Below, one piece after another: positions 33,608-43,097 of a stretch of 64,000 bases of DNA (position 1 is the stretch's first letter; every line of letters begins with the position of its first letter). A program made the position numbers and the translations under genes. Source of the DNA: Anaerorhabdus sp964386325 (GTDB lineage: Bacteria; Bacillota_I; Bacilli_A; Erysipelotrichales; Erysipelotrichaceae); assembly GCA_964386325.1 (NCBI GenBank), contig CAYLQY010000010.1, forward strand, positions 1 to 64,000, in the 5' to 3' direction. The notes under the pieces were generated by a model that saw only the letters and a list, made by a program, of their open reading frames with translations, ran no database searches and was not told the origin of the DNA.

Positions 33608-34540
33608 ATGACCAGGAAACTTTCCCATATAGAACTAGGTAAATTATTGGAAAATGCGAAGAAAGGTGATGAAATTTCTTTCGAGAAACTATATACTGCA
33701 ACTGTTTCTTCACAATACTTTATTGCTCTTAAAAATACAAAAGATGTAACTTTAGCACAGGAAGTTGTACAAGAATTGTACATCAAGTTATATCAATATA
33801 TGGACAGAATTAATAACTCACGATTATTTATAGCTTATTTGAATCGTATGAACTACAGTATTTCGATGGATTTACTAGCAAAAACCCGGAAAGAAACTTA
33901 TCTAGATATTGATGAAATTGAATACACCAACTATGAACTTATCTTTAATACTGAAAAAAATGATAAAAATAATATTTTAATAGAAGCTATTGAAGAGTTA
34001 GATGAAGATATAAAAACAATCATAAACTTACGATATTTGGAAGAATATCAGGTAAATGAGATCGCGAGCGAATTAAAAATATCAAGGCGAACAGTAACAA
34101 GAAAAATAAAGACTGGCTTGAAGGACTTAAAAAGAATATTCATACGTCTTAAGAACACAGCTTTCAGTTTTGGTGGATTTACGTTTATCTATATCATTGT
34201 TACTGCGAAGAAAGACTCTGATCGGTTATCACAAGGCCGACTTTTTCCAATTTTCTATCATGTGGTCAATTATATTGCTTCATTTAATGTTAATGAATTC
34301 GTGACATTAATACTAAATTCACTACAAGTTAATGTTTCAATTTTGGGTAAATTACTACTTGGAATTACTGTTGTTACGGGTAATACGAATACAACAATGG
34401 TGATTGAAAAAGAAAAAACCAGTGATATTTTTAATGAAATAACTCTTTATCATGAAACTGAAAATACTGAAGATTCCCTAAAACTAGGTTTAGAAGATGC
34501 TTTATTAATCCTAAATTTGTCAAAGAACTACAATAATTAG
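33608..34540 (+). CDS. ECF-like sigma factor with C-terminal extension
   Basis: This is a 310-residue protein. Residues about 1-180 look like a sigma-70 family (ECF-like) factor. The region-2-like part is FEKLYTATVSSQYFIALKNTKD, with AQEVVQELYIKLYQYMDR. The region-4 HTH is LDEDIKTIINLRYLEEYQVNEIASELKISRRTVTRKIKTGLKDLKR. The remaining 125 residues are unusual: a hydrophobic segment (FSFGGFTFIYIIVTA), a second one (SILGKLLLGITVVTG), and an acidic end. No anti-sigma gene is nearby, so the tail may do that job. The ATG at 33608 follows GAGGAT. It sits between c-di-GMP genes. Confidence 0.75.
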   Translation: MTRKLSHIELGKLLENAKKGDEISFEKLYTATVSSQYFIALKNTKDVTLAQEVVQELYIKLYQYMDRINNSRLFIAYLNRMNYSISMDLLAKTRKETYLDIDEIEYTNYELIFNTEKNDKNNILIEAIEELDEDIKTIINLRYLEEYQVNEIASELKISRRTVTRKIKTGLKDLKRIFIRLKNTAFSFGGFTFIYIIVTAKKDSDRLSQGRLFPIFYHVVNYIASFNVNEFVTLILNSLQVNVSILGKLLLGITVVTGNTNTTMVIEKEKTSDIFNEITLYHETENTEDSLKLGLEDALLILNLSKNYNN

Positions 34541-34550
34541 CTTTAATTGT

Positions 34551-34582
34551 GAAAAGTTATACCATTCTAACTTTTCTTTTTT
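34551..34582 (+). terminator. Terminator after the sigma-like gene
   Basis: The 9-bp stem GAAAAGTTA / TAACTTTTC has an 8-nt loop and is followed by TTTTTT. Confidence 0.9.
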
Positions 34583-34650
34583 GTTGATATTACATATAAT
34601 TAAGGAAAGAAACAGTAGAAACGATAGACTTTTTAAGTAGGTGAAAATAT

Positions 34651-37600
34651 ATGGTTAGGTTACAAGAAGAAGCCCTAGGATTCGTATTTGCTATTGATAT
34701 GAATAATTATGAGTTACTTTATTTTAATGATTTTGATAAAGAGAGTTTGTCTGTTGAAGAATATAAAAGTAAAAAGTGTTATGAATTTTTCTATGGTGTA
34801 CAATCGCCTTGCGCAAACTGTAATTCCACTTGTATCGAAAAAAATAGAACTAGTTTGCTTTTGAAAAAGGATGGTTTCTATGAGAATAGTGAAGACTTTC
34901 TTTTGGAGATTGATAATAAAAAAGTTCGGGTTAGTTTGATTTTTAAAACTAATAATCATAACGAAGTATTAGAAAATACATTGATAAACAATGAATTTAT
35001 TTTTCAATGTGTTAATGAAATTTGTACAGCTTCTAAAATTCAAGAAGGTTTGGAAAAAGTTCTTGCATTGTTTGGTGAAAAAACAAATTCAGATAGATCT
35101 TTTGTTATTATGTTTAATCAAAATGAAATGAGTAGTATTTATGAATGGTGTGCCCCAGGAATAAAGTCAAATAAAGAAATACTTCAGGACTTACCGTTAA
35201 ACTTGATTGAAAATTGGCTTCCTAGTCTAATGCGCAAGGAATGCGTGGAGGTTTTAAATATTGAAGAGTTGCGTGATATTAACCCCAAAGGCTATCAATT
35301 GTTCAAACGTGGTAATATCAATCGCTTTGTGATTGCACCGTTGATAAGAGATGAAAAGTTGTGCGGATTTATGGGTATCGATAATCCTTCACAAATAGAG
35401 TTGAAAAATATAGCGCCGATAATTAATCCATTAACATATTTTATGATGTCTACAATCACAAGAATAGAAAACGAGGAGCGGCTATTACAATTAAGTTTTC
35501 ATGATTCATTAACAGGATTATATAATCGAAATCGTTATATTGAAGATTTGGAGATACTAAAGAATTGGCAAGGTAGTATTGGTTTAATTTATGCAGATTT
35601 AAATGGACTAAAAGAAATTAACGACACGATGGGTCATAATGGTGGAAATAGGGCAATCATAGCCAGTGCTAGAAATCTACAAGCGGTTTTTAAAGAATAT
35701 AATATTTACCGTGTTGGTGGCGATGAATTTGTTGTTTTTTGTAAAGATATCGAAGAAGAGAAATTTCTCATACTTTTAAAAGAATTAGAGATAATCATTG
35801 AAAAATCTAGTTGTAAACTTTCTGTTGGTTATAAATGGATAGAAGAATGTGAAGATATAAGAAAATTAGTTATAGATGCAGATCATCAGATGTATCAAAA
35901 CAAACGTAAATTTTACAGTAATGTAGAAAACGAAGAAAAAAATAAATTAATTACAAGTAATGATACACAACTCAATGAATATAACTTATTAATGAGTTCA
36001 ATGAAAGTAAGTGTAAGTAAACATTTACTTCAAGAAGACTTTAAAATGATTTGGGCAAATGATTATTTTTATATGTTGAATGGTTACTCTAAAGAAGAAT
36101 TCGAAGCGTTGTTTGATAATAAAGTCTCGGAATATTTTAAGAGTTCACCTAATGTATATCAACATCTTATTGAAGTTATCCAAGAAGCATATCTATCAAA
36201 GAAATCCACATATGAAGCAACCGTATGTGCAAAAAAGAAAAATGGAGAAAATATTTGGATTCATTTGACAGGTACATTTACCAACGAATACATCAATGGA
36301 GTTCCAGTTATATACACGGTAATCACGAATGTAAATGATACGGTTTTAGCAGAAAAAGAACAATTAGCAACCTACGAAAGTTTGCCAGGATTTTCTGCGA
36401 AGATGTGTATACACGAAGATAAATTTGAATTATTAAAAGGAAGTCAAAAATTCTATGACTTTTTTGGTTGCGATGCAATGAATATGGACAATGATTTAAT
36501 TGAACATAATTTAAAATTCAATAAAAAAATAATAGAAAAAAATTATGGAAAGTTAAGATTAGGTGAAACGTGTAGTGATGAATTGTCACTTGTTGATAAT
36601 AATAATTGTTGGTACAATTTTGAAATTTATGGTAGTTGTATTGATTGGCATTTAGATAAACCAGTATATATCTTTGTATTCATAGATATTACTGAAAAGG
36701 TTGAGCAACGCAACAAATTATTAAGTCTTGCATATGTTGATTCTATTACAAGAGGAAGAAGTAAAACATCATTCCAAGAAGAAACAATAAAGATACTTGC
36801 AAATTGTAAGGCTAATGAGTATTGTTTAGTATCCATGGATATTGTTAAGTTTAATGCGATTAATGATGCTTTTGGAATTGAAGAAGGTAACAAAACGTTA
36901 AAGTATGTCTATGATACGATTGCGTTGAATTTATCTGATGCTGAGTGTGTTGCAAGAATAGAATCAGATGTATTTGATATTTTAATGTTGAATGATAGTA
37001 AAGAACATATTGAGAAAAGATTACAAGAAATTGTTGAACAGGTAAATCGTTTTAATGAGAAAGCATCGCTTAAATACTATTTAAGTTTTGCGTGTGGTAT
37101 TTATTGTATTGAAGACACAAAAATGCAATTAATAAAGATTCAGGATCGAACGAATTTAGCACGTAAGAAATTAAAGAAAGATATTGATGCAGAACTATGT
37201 CAATGTCGTTTCTATAATAGTCAAGATACATTCGAATTAATACGTGAAAAAGATATTGAGAATAAAATGCGTTTGGCATTAGAAAATCATGAATTCAAAT
37301 TGTATTTACAACCGAAGTTTAACCTATTCACTAACAAAGTAGATGCTAGTGAAGCGTTAATACGTTGGATGGGTAATGAAGAAATATATCCTGAAGAATT
37401 TATTCCGCTTTTTGAAAAAAATGGATTTATTATTGAATTAGATTACTATGTTTTTGAAGAGGTATGTAAAACGATTCGAAAATGGCTTGATAATGGAATT
37501 GCATTTGATACAATTTCATTTAATATGTCACGTTATAATTTATCGAACAATGATAAATTATCTCGCTATGAAACGATTAGAAATAAGTATAACGTTCCAT

Positions 37601-37995
37601 CAAGTTATCTTGAGTTTGAAATTACGGAATCATTAATCATTGAAAGTGAGATAGTAATTACGCGCTTTATTGATAATGCGAAGGCATTAGGTTATCAATG
37701 TTCAATCGATGATTTTGGAAGCGGGTATTCATCGTTGAATGTATTAAAGACAATTCAAGCAGATGCACTTAAGATTGATAAAGAGTTTTTCTCTGAAAAA
37801 GGTGGAAAAAGAAAAGAAACTATTATTGAATTCATAATCATGTTAGCACATGAATTAGGAATGAAGACAATTGCTGAGGGTGTTGAAACAAAAGACCAAG
37901 TTGATTATCTAAGAGAACTTGGATGTGATATGATACAAGGATTCTATTATTCAAAGCCAATAACAGTAAGTGAGTTTGAAAAAATGTATTTATAA
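34651..37995 (+). CDS. Cytosolic GAF/PAS-GGDEF-PAS-GGDEF-EAL c-di-GMP enzyme
   Basis: This is a very large (1114 aa) protein without membrane helices. Its order is a PAS-like domain with a Cys cluster (SPCANCNSTC, near residue 52), a GAF domain (about 115-280), and an intact GGDEF (about 285-430, RVGGDEFVVF). Two PAS-type domains follow (about 440-690), then a degenerate GGDEF (RIESDVFDIL, about 695-840). Last is an EAL domain (about 865-1110) with SEALIRW, NMSR, EITES, DDFGSGYSSL, KIDKEFF, AEGVET and QGFYYSKP. It should both make and degrade c-di-GMP depending on signals. No RxxD inhibitory site is seen before GGDEF. It heads a three-gene run with 17-41 bp gaps. Confidence 0.9.
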   Translation: MVRLQEEALGFVFAIDMNNYELLYFNDFDKESLSVEEYKSKKCYEFFYGVQSPCANCNSTCIEKNRTSLLLKKDGFYENSEDFLLEIDNKKVRVSLIFKTNNHNEVLENTLINNEFIFQCVNEICTASKIQEGLEKVLALFGEKTNSDRSFVIMFNQNEMSSIYEWCAPGIKSNKEILQDLPLNLIENWLPSLMRKECVEVLNIEELRDINPKGYQLFKRGNINRFVIAPLIRDEKLCGFMGIDNPSQIELKNIAPIINPLTYFMMSTITRIENEERLLQLSFHDSLTGLYNRNRYIEDLEILKNWQGSIGLIYADLNGLKEINDTMGHNGGNRAIIASARNLQAVFKEYNIYRVGGDEFVVFCKDIEEEKFLILLKELEIIIEKSSCKLSVGYKWIEECEDIRKLVIDADHQMYQNKRKFYSNVENEEKNKLITSNDTQLNEYNLLMSSMKVSVSKHLLQEDFKMIWANDYFYMLNGYSKEEFEALFDNKVSEYFKSSPNVYQHLIEVIQEAYLSKKSTYEATVCAKKKNGENIWIHLTGTFTNEYINGVPVIYTVITNVNDTVLAEKEQLATYESLPGFSAKMCIHEDKFELLKGSQKFYDFFGCDAMNMDNDLIEHNLKFNKKIIEKNYGKLRLGETCSDELSLVDNNNCWYNFEIYGSCIDWHLDKPVYIFVFIDITEKVEQRNKLLSLAYVDSITRGRSKTSFQEETIKILANCKANEYCLVSMDIVKFNAINDAFGIEEGNKTLKYVYDTIALNLSDAECVARIESDVFDILMLNDSKEHIEKRLQEIVEQVNRFNEKASLKYYLSFACGIYCIEDTKMQLIKIQDRTNLARKKLKKDIDAELCQCRFYNSQDTFELIREKDIENKMRLALENHEFKLYLQPKFNLFTNKVDASEALIRWMGNEEIYPEEFIPLFEKNGFIIELDYYVFEEVCKTIRKWLDNGIAFDTISFNMSRYNLSNNDKLSRYETIRNKYNVPSSYLEFEITESLIIESEIVITRFIDNAKALGYQCSIDDFGSGYSSLNVLKTIQADALKIDKEFFSEKGGKRKETIIEFIIMLAHELGMKTIAEGVETKDQVDYLRELGCDMIQGFYYSKPITVSEFEKMYL

Positions 37996-38012
37996 GCCAA
38001 AAGGAGAAAGTT

Positions 38013-39179
38013 ATGAGTAAGAAGGTAAAGTTTAATCTAAGCAGAGTAGATGTTCAAGTTTCTTTATTTGCTGCTATCGCTGTTGGGCTTTCCTGTTTTG
38101 TTTTATTCTGGATTACGTACGAATTTACATATAAAGATATGATTTATACATTGGAACAACGTGTTGAGTCAATTGTAACTTATGTGGAAGAAGCAGGGTT
38201 TGACTTAACAGCTTTTGATGATATAAACGATAAAAGTGATATAACAGAAGAGAAATACATTGAATTGAAACAAATGTTTGGTGAGATTCGGAAAATAACA
38301 AATGCAAAATATTTATACACGGCAAAAGAAGATGAAGAAGGTAGATTGGTTTATTTGATTGATGGGTTACCAATGGATGATCCAGACTTTAGATATCCTG
38401 GAGATTTGATTGAGCCAGACTTCCAAGCTGATTTAAGAAAAGCATTAGCTGGGCAACGCGTAATGCCAAATGAAATCCTAGATACCGATTGGGGCGATGT
38501 CTTTGTTGCCTATGTACCAGTACACAATGCAAATAGTGAAATCGTTGGTGTTATCGGAGTTGAATTTTCTGCCGAAAATCAATATAAAACATTCCAAATA
38601 ATACGCCAAGTCACTCCATTAATTATTGGATTGTCTTGTATTGTATGTGCGATTTTCTCAGTTATTTATTTTAGAAGAATATCAAATCCACGTTTTAAGG
38701 ATTTAGCGAATACGGATTACTTAACTTCTCTTAAAAGTAGAAATGCATATGAAGTAGATATTAATAACCGTGCAAGTCAACATAAGCTTATGAATTTAGG
38801 TGTTGTATCCACGGACTTAAATGGTCTTAAACGAATAAACGATTCAAAAGGACATGAAGAAGGCGATGAATATCTAAAATGTTATGCGGAAGCATTGCGC
38901 CGTGTATGCACTAAGAATGAAATTTCGTATCGTATTGGTGGTGATGAATTCGTTGTATTAGTAGAAAACGCTACGAAGGAAAAAATGGAAGAATTAATAA
39001 AACAAATTGAGATTAATTTTAAAGCGACAGCAGTATGTTTCGAAGATGCATCTTACTCTATTGGATATGCAATTTGTAAAGATAACAAAATTGATAGTTG
39101 GCAAATGACCGTAAAAGAAGCAGATCAAAATATGTATAGTTCAAAGAAAGAGTATTACGTAAGCAAAAATAGCATCTAA
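38013..39179 (+). CDS. Membrane diguanylate cyclase
   Basis: This 388-residue protein has helices near 17-37 and 197-218. They flank an extracytoplasmic sensor (about 40-190) with the Cache-like pieces TNAKYLYTAKEDEEGRLVYLIDG, VFVAYVPVHNANSEIVGVIGVE. The cytoplasmic GGDEF domain (about 230-385) has the intact motif RIGGDEFVVL and the usual DTDYLTSLKSRN and STDLNGLKRINDSKGH blocks (the latter binding substrate and metal). No RxxD product-inhibition site is visible. It follows the large hybrid gene by 17 bp with an AAAAGGAG site, in the same operon. Confidence 0.9.
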   Translation: MSKKVKFNLSRVDVQVSLFAAIAVGLSCFVLFWITYEFTYKDMIYTLEQRVESIVTYVEEAGFDLTAFDDINDKSDITEEKYIELKQMFGEIRKITNAKYLYTAKEDEEGRLVYLIDGLPMDDPDFRYPGDLIEPDFQADLRKALAGQRVMPNEILDTDWGDVFVAYVPVHNANSEIVGVIGVEFSAENQYKTFQIIRQVTPLIIGLSCIVCAIFSVIYFRRISNPRFKDLANTDYLTSLKSRNAYEVDINNRASQHKLMNLGVVSTDLNGLKRINDSKGHEEGDEYLKCYAEALRRVCTKNEISYRIGGDEFVVLVENATKEKMEELIKQIEINFKATAVCFEDASYSIGYAICKDNKIDSWQMTVKEADQNMYSSKKEYYVSKNSI

Positions 39180-39219
39180 GTGAACATTATATAGATGGTT
39201 ATTTTGGAGGGAGAGAATT

Positions 39220-41766
39220 ATGAAAAGTCTTCAACTGATTTATGAAGATAAAAAACAATTTAATAATTTTCTAATGGAGAATTCATTTGACTATGAATCT
39301 GACTGTTTAGTTAGAATCTATGTTTCGAATCATTCTAAAGAAGAAGCAGTAGAAGTGTCCAAAGCTATTCAAAATCTTCTACCAAATAGTAAAATTATTG
39401 GATGTAGTGCAAATGGAATTATTTATCATGGGAAACAATATGAATCAGATATTTTAGTTGTCATAGAAAAACATGAGAAAACGAACATTATTAAAGGAAA
39501 AGTTGTCTTCGAAGGTAAAACAACAGTTGCAGTAGCAAAAGAAATTAAACAGAATATTGAAGGTAAAAATATATCATTGATGCATATGTTAATTGGTAAT
39601 CAATGGACGCAAGCAGGTATATTTTTAGATGATATGAATACAATTAATCCAGGTGTAAAACTTGCAGGTGGTATTGCTGGTAATAATATGAATCAAGATG
39701 TTATATCGTTTGTTTTTGATGAAGATGAAGCATTTGAAGCAGGCTTGATTTATGCTGGCTACAGTAATGATGATTTAAAAATATTTACGATGGCGAATAT
39801 TTCTCACGAACCAATTAGCTCGGTTTATACAATTAATGAAGCCAAGGATACATATCTTGAAACAATTGAGGGTGTCCCTGCGACAGATTGGTGTTTTGAA
39901 CAGTTTGGTCTTAGACGTTTAAAAGAATATAAGAAATGGCAACAAATTGCTGAGGATGATGAATTAGTTAAATTTCCTTTAATCATAGAAAATAGTCATG
40001 GTTTAAGTCGCTTTATTCATTATGATTCAACATTAAATAAAATGTCACTATATAGTTCAACCTTGCCTTCGAATACGAGGTTTAGAATTGGCTATGTAAG
40101 TCCAACAAGATGTGTTAAGGAGTGTCATGATATTTGCACAGAAGTATCAAAAAATTCAATAGAAGCATTATTCTGTTACACATGTGTCTTCAGAAAATTA
40201 TATTTGGAAAACTGTGCTGATTGGGAATTGAAACCTTTTGCAAACTGCAATATCTCAGGGGCTTTTATGCTGGGAGAGATTGGTTGGAATATAGACCGCA
40301 ATAGTTTATATAATGGATCATGTTGTTATGTTGGATTAGCAGAAAATGAAAACTACTTTTTACCTGATTTTTCAGTTTTTGATAATTTATTCCATGTGCA
40401 TACCGATGATGATAAGTTATTGAACTTCGTACTAAAGAAACAAAGTTTAGCGATGACTGAAATGAATCAACAATTATTAGATAAACTCTTGATGCAACAA
40501 GAAAAATCAAAGAGTCAGCTATATCTTGACACACTAACAGGATTACCAAATACACTTAAATATGCTATTGATAAAAGTAAATACAATTTTAATAAGATGT
40601 GTATGATACAAATAGAAAATTCAAATTTGTTAGTTTCACGATTTGGGCAAGAAGGATATCATCAAATATTAAAAGAGGGTATCAAATGTATTCAAGAAGA
40701 TGAAGAGTTGAAACGCAACCCACATAAATTTTATTGTTATGCACTCAACGATACAACAATACTAGTTACCGCAGCTACAGAAGTTAATGATGATGAGTTT
40801 ATGGCTTTCATCGAATACTTATTTGAACATTATCACACAATGGAATTTAGTGAATTTCCAGAAATTCTTATCAACCGCTTTATCTTAGTTCATGACGATA
40901 AAGAATTATTAGAAAAAGGAATTATTGCATTAAAAGAATGTCAGTTTTTACAATCGCACTTTATCAATTATTCAGAAGTAGATATGAGCAGCAGTGAATC
41001 TTTGCAAAAGGAACAAGATATGTTAAATATTTTGAATTACGCACTGAATCATGATGGTATTATTCCATATTTTCAAGGCATCTATGATAATGAAGCGAAG
41101 CAAGTAGGCAAGTATGAAGCTTTAATGCGAATCAGGGACAGTGAAGGTAATATTTATGTGCCAAGTGATTTCATGGAAATCGCAAAGAAGTATCATTTAT
41201 ATACCCGCTTAAGTATGGTTATGATTGGTAAAGTCCTAGAATTATTTGAAGGAACTGGGTTAGATGTTGCGTTGAACTTGTCAGCGTATGATATCAACTA
41301 TAAAACAGTGAATAGCTTTATCATAGATAAATTGTCGAAGATGAAAGATTGTAGTAACTTTGTATTCGAAATTTTGGAAGATGAAAGTTTTAAAGATATT
41401 TCGATGCTACAATCGTTTTTAGCAAAAGTAAGAAAGTTTAAAGTAAGAATTGCAATTGATGATTTTGGAATTGGTTACTCAAATTTCATATCAATTGCCC
41501 AAATAGCTCCAGATTTCATCAAAATTGATGGGGGTATTGTAAGAAACATCAAGAAAGATATTATCTATCGTAAAGTGCTGGAGAACATTGTTTTCTTAGG
41601 GAAACAATTGGATGCAAAAATTGTTGCAGAGTTTGTAGAAGATAAAACAATCCAAGAAGAAGTTGAGAAATATAATATTCATTATTCTCAAGGCTATTAT
41701 TTTGCTCGCCCTGTACCTTTTGAAATGATTAATTTTGAACCGTTTAGTTGCTCTGTCAAATCTTGA
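39220..41766 (+). CDS. FIST sensor-EAL phosphodiesterase
   Basis: This is an 848-residue cytosolic protein. Residues about 15-390 match the FIST_N and FIST_C domains: KIIGCSANGIIYHG, GVKLAGGIAGNNMN, CFEQFGLRRL, FCYTCVFRK. FIST domains are thought to bind small ligands such as amino acids. A linker with a very degenerate GGDEF fold follows (about 430-590; LYLDTLTGLPN remains, the GGDEF loop does not). The EAL domain (about 600-835) has YEALMRI, LNLSAYD, EILEDE, IDDFGIGYSNF, FIKIDGG, AEFVED and SQGYYFARP, so it is probably active. It is the last gene of the c-di-GMP run. Its terminator overlaps the stop codon. Confidence 0.85.
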   Translation: MKSLQLIYEDKKQFNNFLMENSFDYESDCLVRIYVSNHSKEEAVEVSKAIQNLLPNSKIIGCSANGIIYHGKQYESDILVVIEKHEKTNIIKGKVVFEGKTTVAVAKEIKQNIEGKNISLMHMLIGNQWTQAGIFLDDMNTINPGVKLAGGIAGNNMNQDVISFVFDEDEAFEAGLIYAGYSNDDLKIFTMANISHEPISSVYTINEAKDTYLETIEGVPATDWCFEQFGLRRLKEYKKWQQIAEDDELVKFPLIIENSHGLSRFIHYDSTLNKMSLYSSTLPSNTRFRIGYVSPTRCVKECHDICTEVSKNSIEALFCYTCVFRKLYLENCADWELKPFANCNISGAFMLGEIGWNIDRNSLYNGSCCYVGLAENENYFLPDFSVFDNLFHVHTDDDKLLNFVLKKQSLAMTEMNQQLLDKLLMQQEKSKSQLYLDTLTGLPNTLKYAIDKSKYNFNKMCMIQIENSNLLVSRFGQEGYHQILKEGIKCIQEDEELKRNPHKFYCYALNDTTILVTAATEVNDDEFMAFIEYLFEHYHTMEFSEFPEILINRFILVHDDKELLEKGIIALKECQFLQSHFINYSEVDMSSSESLQKEQDMLNILNYALNHDGIIPYFQGIYDNEAKQVGKYEALMRIRDSEGNIYVPSDFMEIAKKYHLYTRLSMVMIGKVLELFEGTGLDVALNLSAYDINYKTVNSFIIDKLSKMKDCSNFVFEILEDESFKDISMLQSFLAKVRKFKVRIAIDDFGIGYSNFISIAQIAPDFIKIDGGIVRNIKKDIIYRKVLENIVFLGKQLDAKIVAEFVEDKTIQEEVEKYNIHYSQGYYFARPVPFEMINFEPFSCSVKS

Positions 41767-41777
41767 TAGAGCTTTTT
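41750..41777 (+). terminator. Terminator overlapping the end of the FIST-EAL gene
   Basis: The stem GCTCTGTCAA / TTGATAGAGC (one G-U pair) is followed by TTTTT. The last codons and the stop lie in the stem. Confidence 0.9.
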
Positions 41778-41840
41778 AGATGCATAAAATAACTATTTAT
41801 GATAAATATCTTTATAATAAAGACATAAGGAGACATAACT

Positions 41841-42311
41841 ATGATTTATGACTATACAGTAAAGAACCAAGAAGGTGAAGAAATATCACTTGAAAAATAT
41901 AAAGGTAATGTATTATTAATTGTTAACACTGCTACAGGATGTGGCTTTACACCACAATATCAAGAATTACAAGAATTATATGACAAATATCACATACAAG
42001 GATTTGAGATTCTAGATTTTCCATGCAATCAATTTCATAACCAAGCACCAGGAAGCGATAGTGAGATACATGAATTTTGCACAATAAAATACCATGTAAC
42101 CTTCCCTCAATTTAGTAAGATTGAAGTAAATGGTGAACATGAAGCACCACTATACACTTATTTAAAGAGCAGCAAAAAGGGATTATTAAGTAATAATATT
42201 AAATGGAATTTCACGAAATTTTTAGTAGATCGTGATGGACAAGTAATTAAGCGTTTTGCACCAAATATCAATCCAAGTCAAATTGAAGAGGACATATTAA
42301 AACTATTATAG
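41841..42311 (+). CDS. Glutathione peroxidase-family thiol peroxidase
   Basis: This 156-residue protein has the three family motifs. TATGCGFTPQYQELQELY carries the peroxidatic Cys at about residue 35. LDFPCNQF holds a second Cys that can act as resolving Cys, and WNFTKFLVDRDG is the third motif. It is the Cys type, which in bacteria normally uses thioredoxin rather than glutathione; a thioredoxin gene lies 3.5 kb away. AAGGAG precedes the ATG. A TATAAT at about 41812-41817 is the likely -10. A Crp/Fnr-type regulator follows after 11 bp, so both are probably one redox-responsive operon. Confidence 0.95.
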   Translation: MIYDYTVKNQEGEEISLEKYKGNVLLIVNTATGCGFTPQYQELQELYDKYHIQGFEILDFPCNQFHNQAPGSDSEIHEFCTIKYHVTFPQFSKIEVNGEHEAPLYTYLKSSKKGLLSNNIKWNFTKFLVDRDGQVIKRFAPNINPSQIEEDILKLL

Positions 42312-42322
42312 AAGGAGATGTT

Positions 42323-43000
42323 ATGCTAGATATAAAGAATACAGATGTATTAAATACCATTATTCCAGCATGGGGTAAACTTTCAACACAGGAAAAAGAA
42401 TTAATTCTTAATCATGCTACAGAGATGCGTTATCCAGCTCATCAAACAATTCATGGTGAAAGTGATGATTGTTTAGGCGTATTTGTAGTAACTAAAGGTA
42501 AATTACGGGTTTATATGCTTTCTGAAGAAGGAAGAGAAATAACTCTTTATTATTTAGAAGAGAACGATGTGTGTATTTTGTCAGCATCATGTATTCTATC
42601 ATCTATAAGTTTTGATGTATTTGTCGATTCAGAAACAGAAACAACTGGAATTTTAATTGATACGGAAGCATTTTCTCAAGTAATTGAAAAAAATGTTTAT
42701 TTAGAAAATTATGTTTATAAACTAACTACAGAGCGGTTTAGTGATGTGATGTGGGCGATGCAACAAGTATTATTTACGAGTATGGATAAACGGTTAGCGA
42801 TTTATCTATATGATGAAATGAACCAGACAAAAACTACTTGCATTGAGGTCACTCATGAGGCTCTAGCCAAATATATAGGTAGTGCAAGAGAGGTTGTAAG
42901 TAGGATGTTGAAATACTTTGAAAAAGAAGGAATTGTAGAATTGTATCGTGGCGGAATACTTATTAAAGATAAAGAAAAACTGAAAAACCTAGTAAGATAG
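42323..43000 (+). CDS. Crp/Fnr-family transcriptional regulator
   Basis: This 225-residue regulator has an N-terminal cyclic-nucleotide-binding-like beta-barrel (about 20-130) and a C-terminal winged helix (about 150-225) with ALAKYIGSAREVVSRMLKYFEKEGIVEL. The barrel has Cys in SDDCLGV, DVCIL and SASCIL. These are not the four-Cys FNR pattern, so a thiol switch is more likely than an iron-sulfur sensor; this is inference. It resembles the group with LYYLEENDVCILSAS found in many Bacillota. Cotranscription with the peroxidase suggests oxygen or peroxide control. Confidence 0.9.
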   Translation: MLDIKNTDVLNTIIPAWGKLSTQEKELILNHATEMRYPAHQTIHGESDDCLGVFVVTKGKLRVYMLSEEGREITLYYLEENDVCILSASCILSSISFDVFVDSETETTGILIDTEAFSQVIEKNVYLENYVYKLTTERFSDVMWAMQQVLFTSMDKRLAIYLYDEMNQTKTTCIEVTHEALAKYIGSAREVVSRMLKYFEKEGIVELYRGGILIKDKEKLKNLVR

Positions 43001-43027
43001 AGGGAAATCCTCTATTTTATTTTTTTA
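42997..43027 (+). terminator. Terminator after the Crp/Fnr gene
   Basis: The 7-bp stem ATAGAGG / CCTCTAT, overlapping the stop codon, is followed by TTTATTTTTTT. Confidence 0.9.
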
Positions 43028-43043
43028 ATAATTGGTATAAAAC

Positions 43044-43077
43044 AGTACTTGACAATGCATAGTACTAATGATAATCT
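43044..43077 (+). promoter_or_regulatory. padR promoter with paired AGTACT sites
   Basis: TTGACA (43049-43054) and TAATCT (43072-43077) are 17 bp apart. AGTACT occurs at 43044-43049 and 43061-43066, overlapping the -35 and the spacer. The repeats form a dyad like PadR-type operators and suggest autorepression. Confidence 0.6.
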
Positions 43078-43097
43078 TATAGCAAGGAAGTGATAAG

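Noticed and set aside
33481..33786. 101-aa minus-strand ORF
   Set aside because: It mostly overlaps the start of the sigma-like gene and the divergent promoter region, and has no family features.
34651..37995. Second GGDEF domain as an active cyclase
   Set aside because: Its active-site loop reads RIESDVFDIL, lacking the GGDEF residues, so only the first GGDEF is called active.
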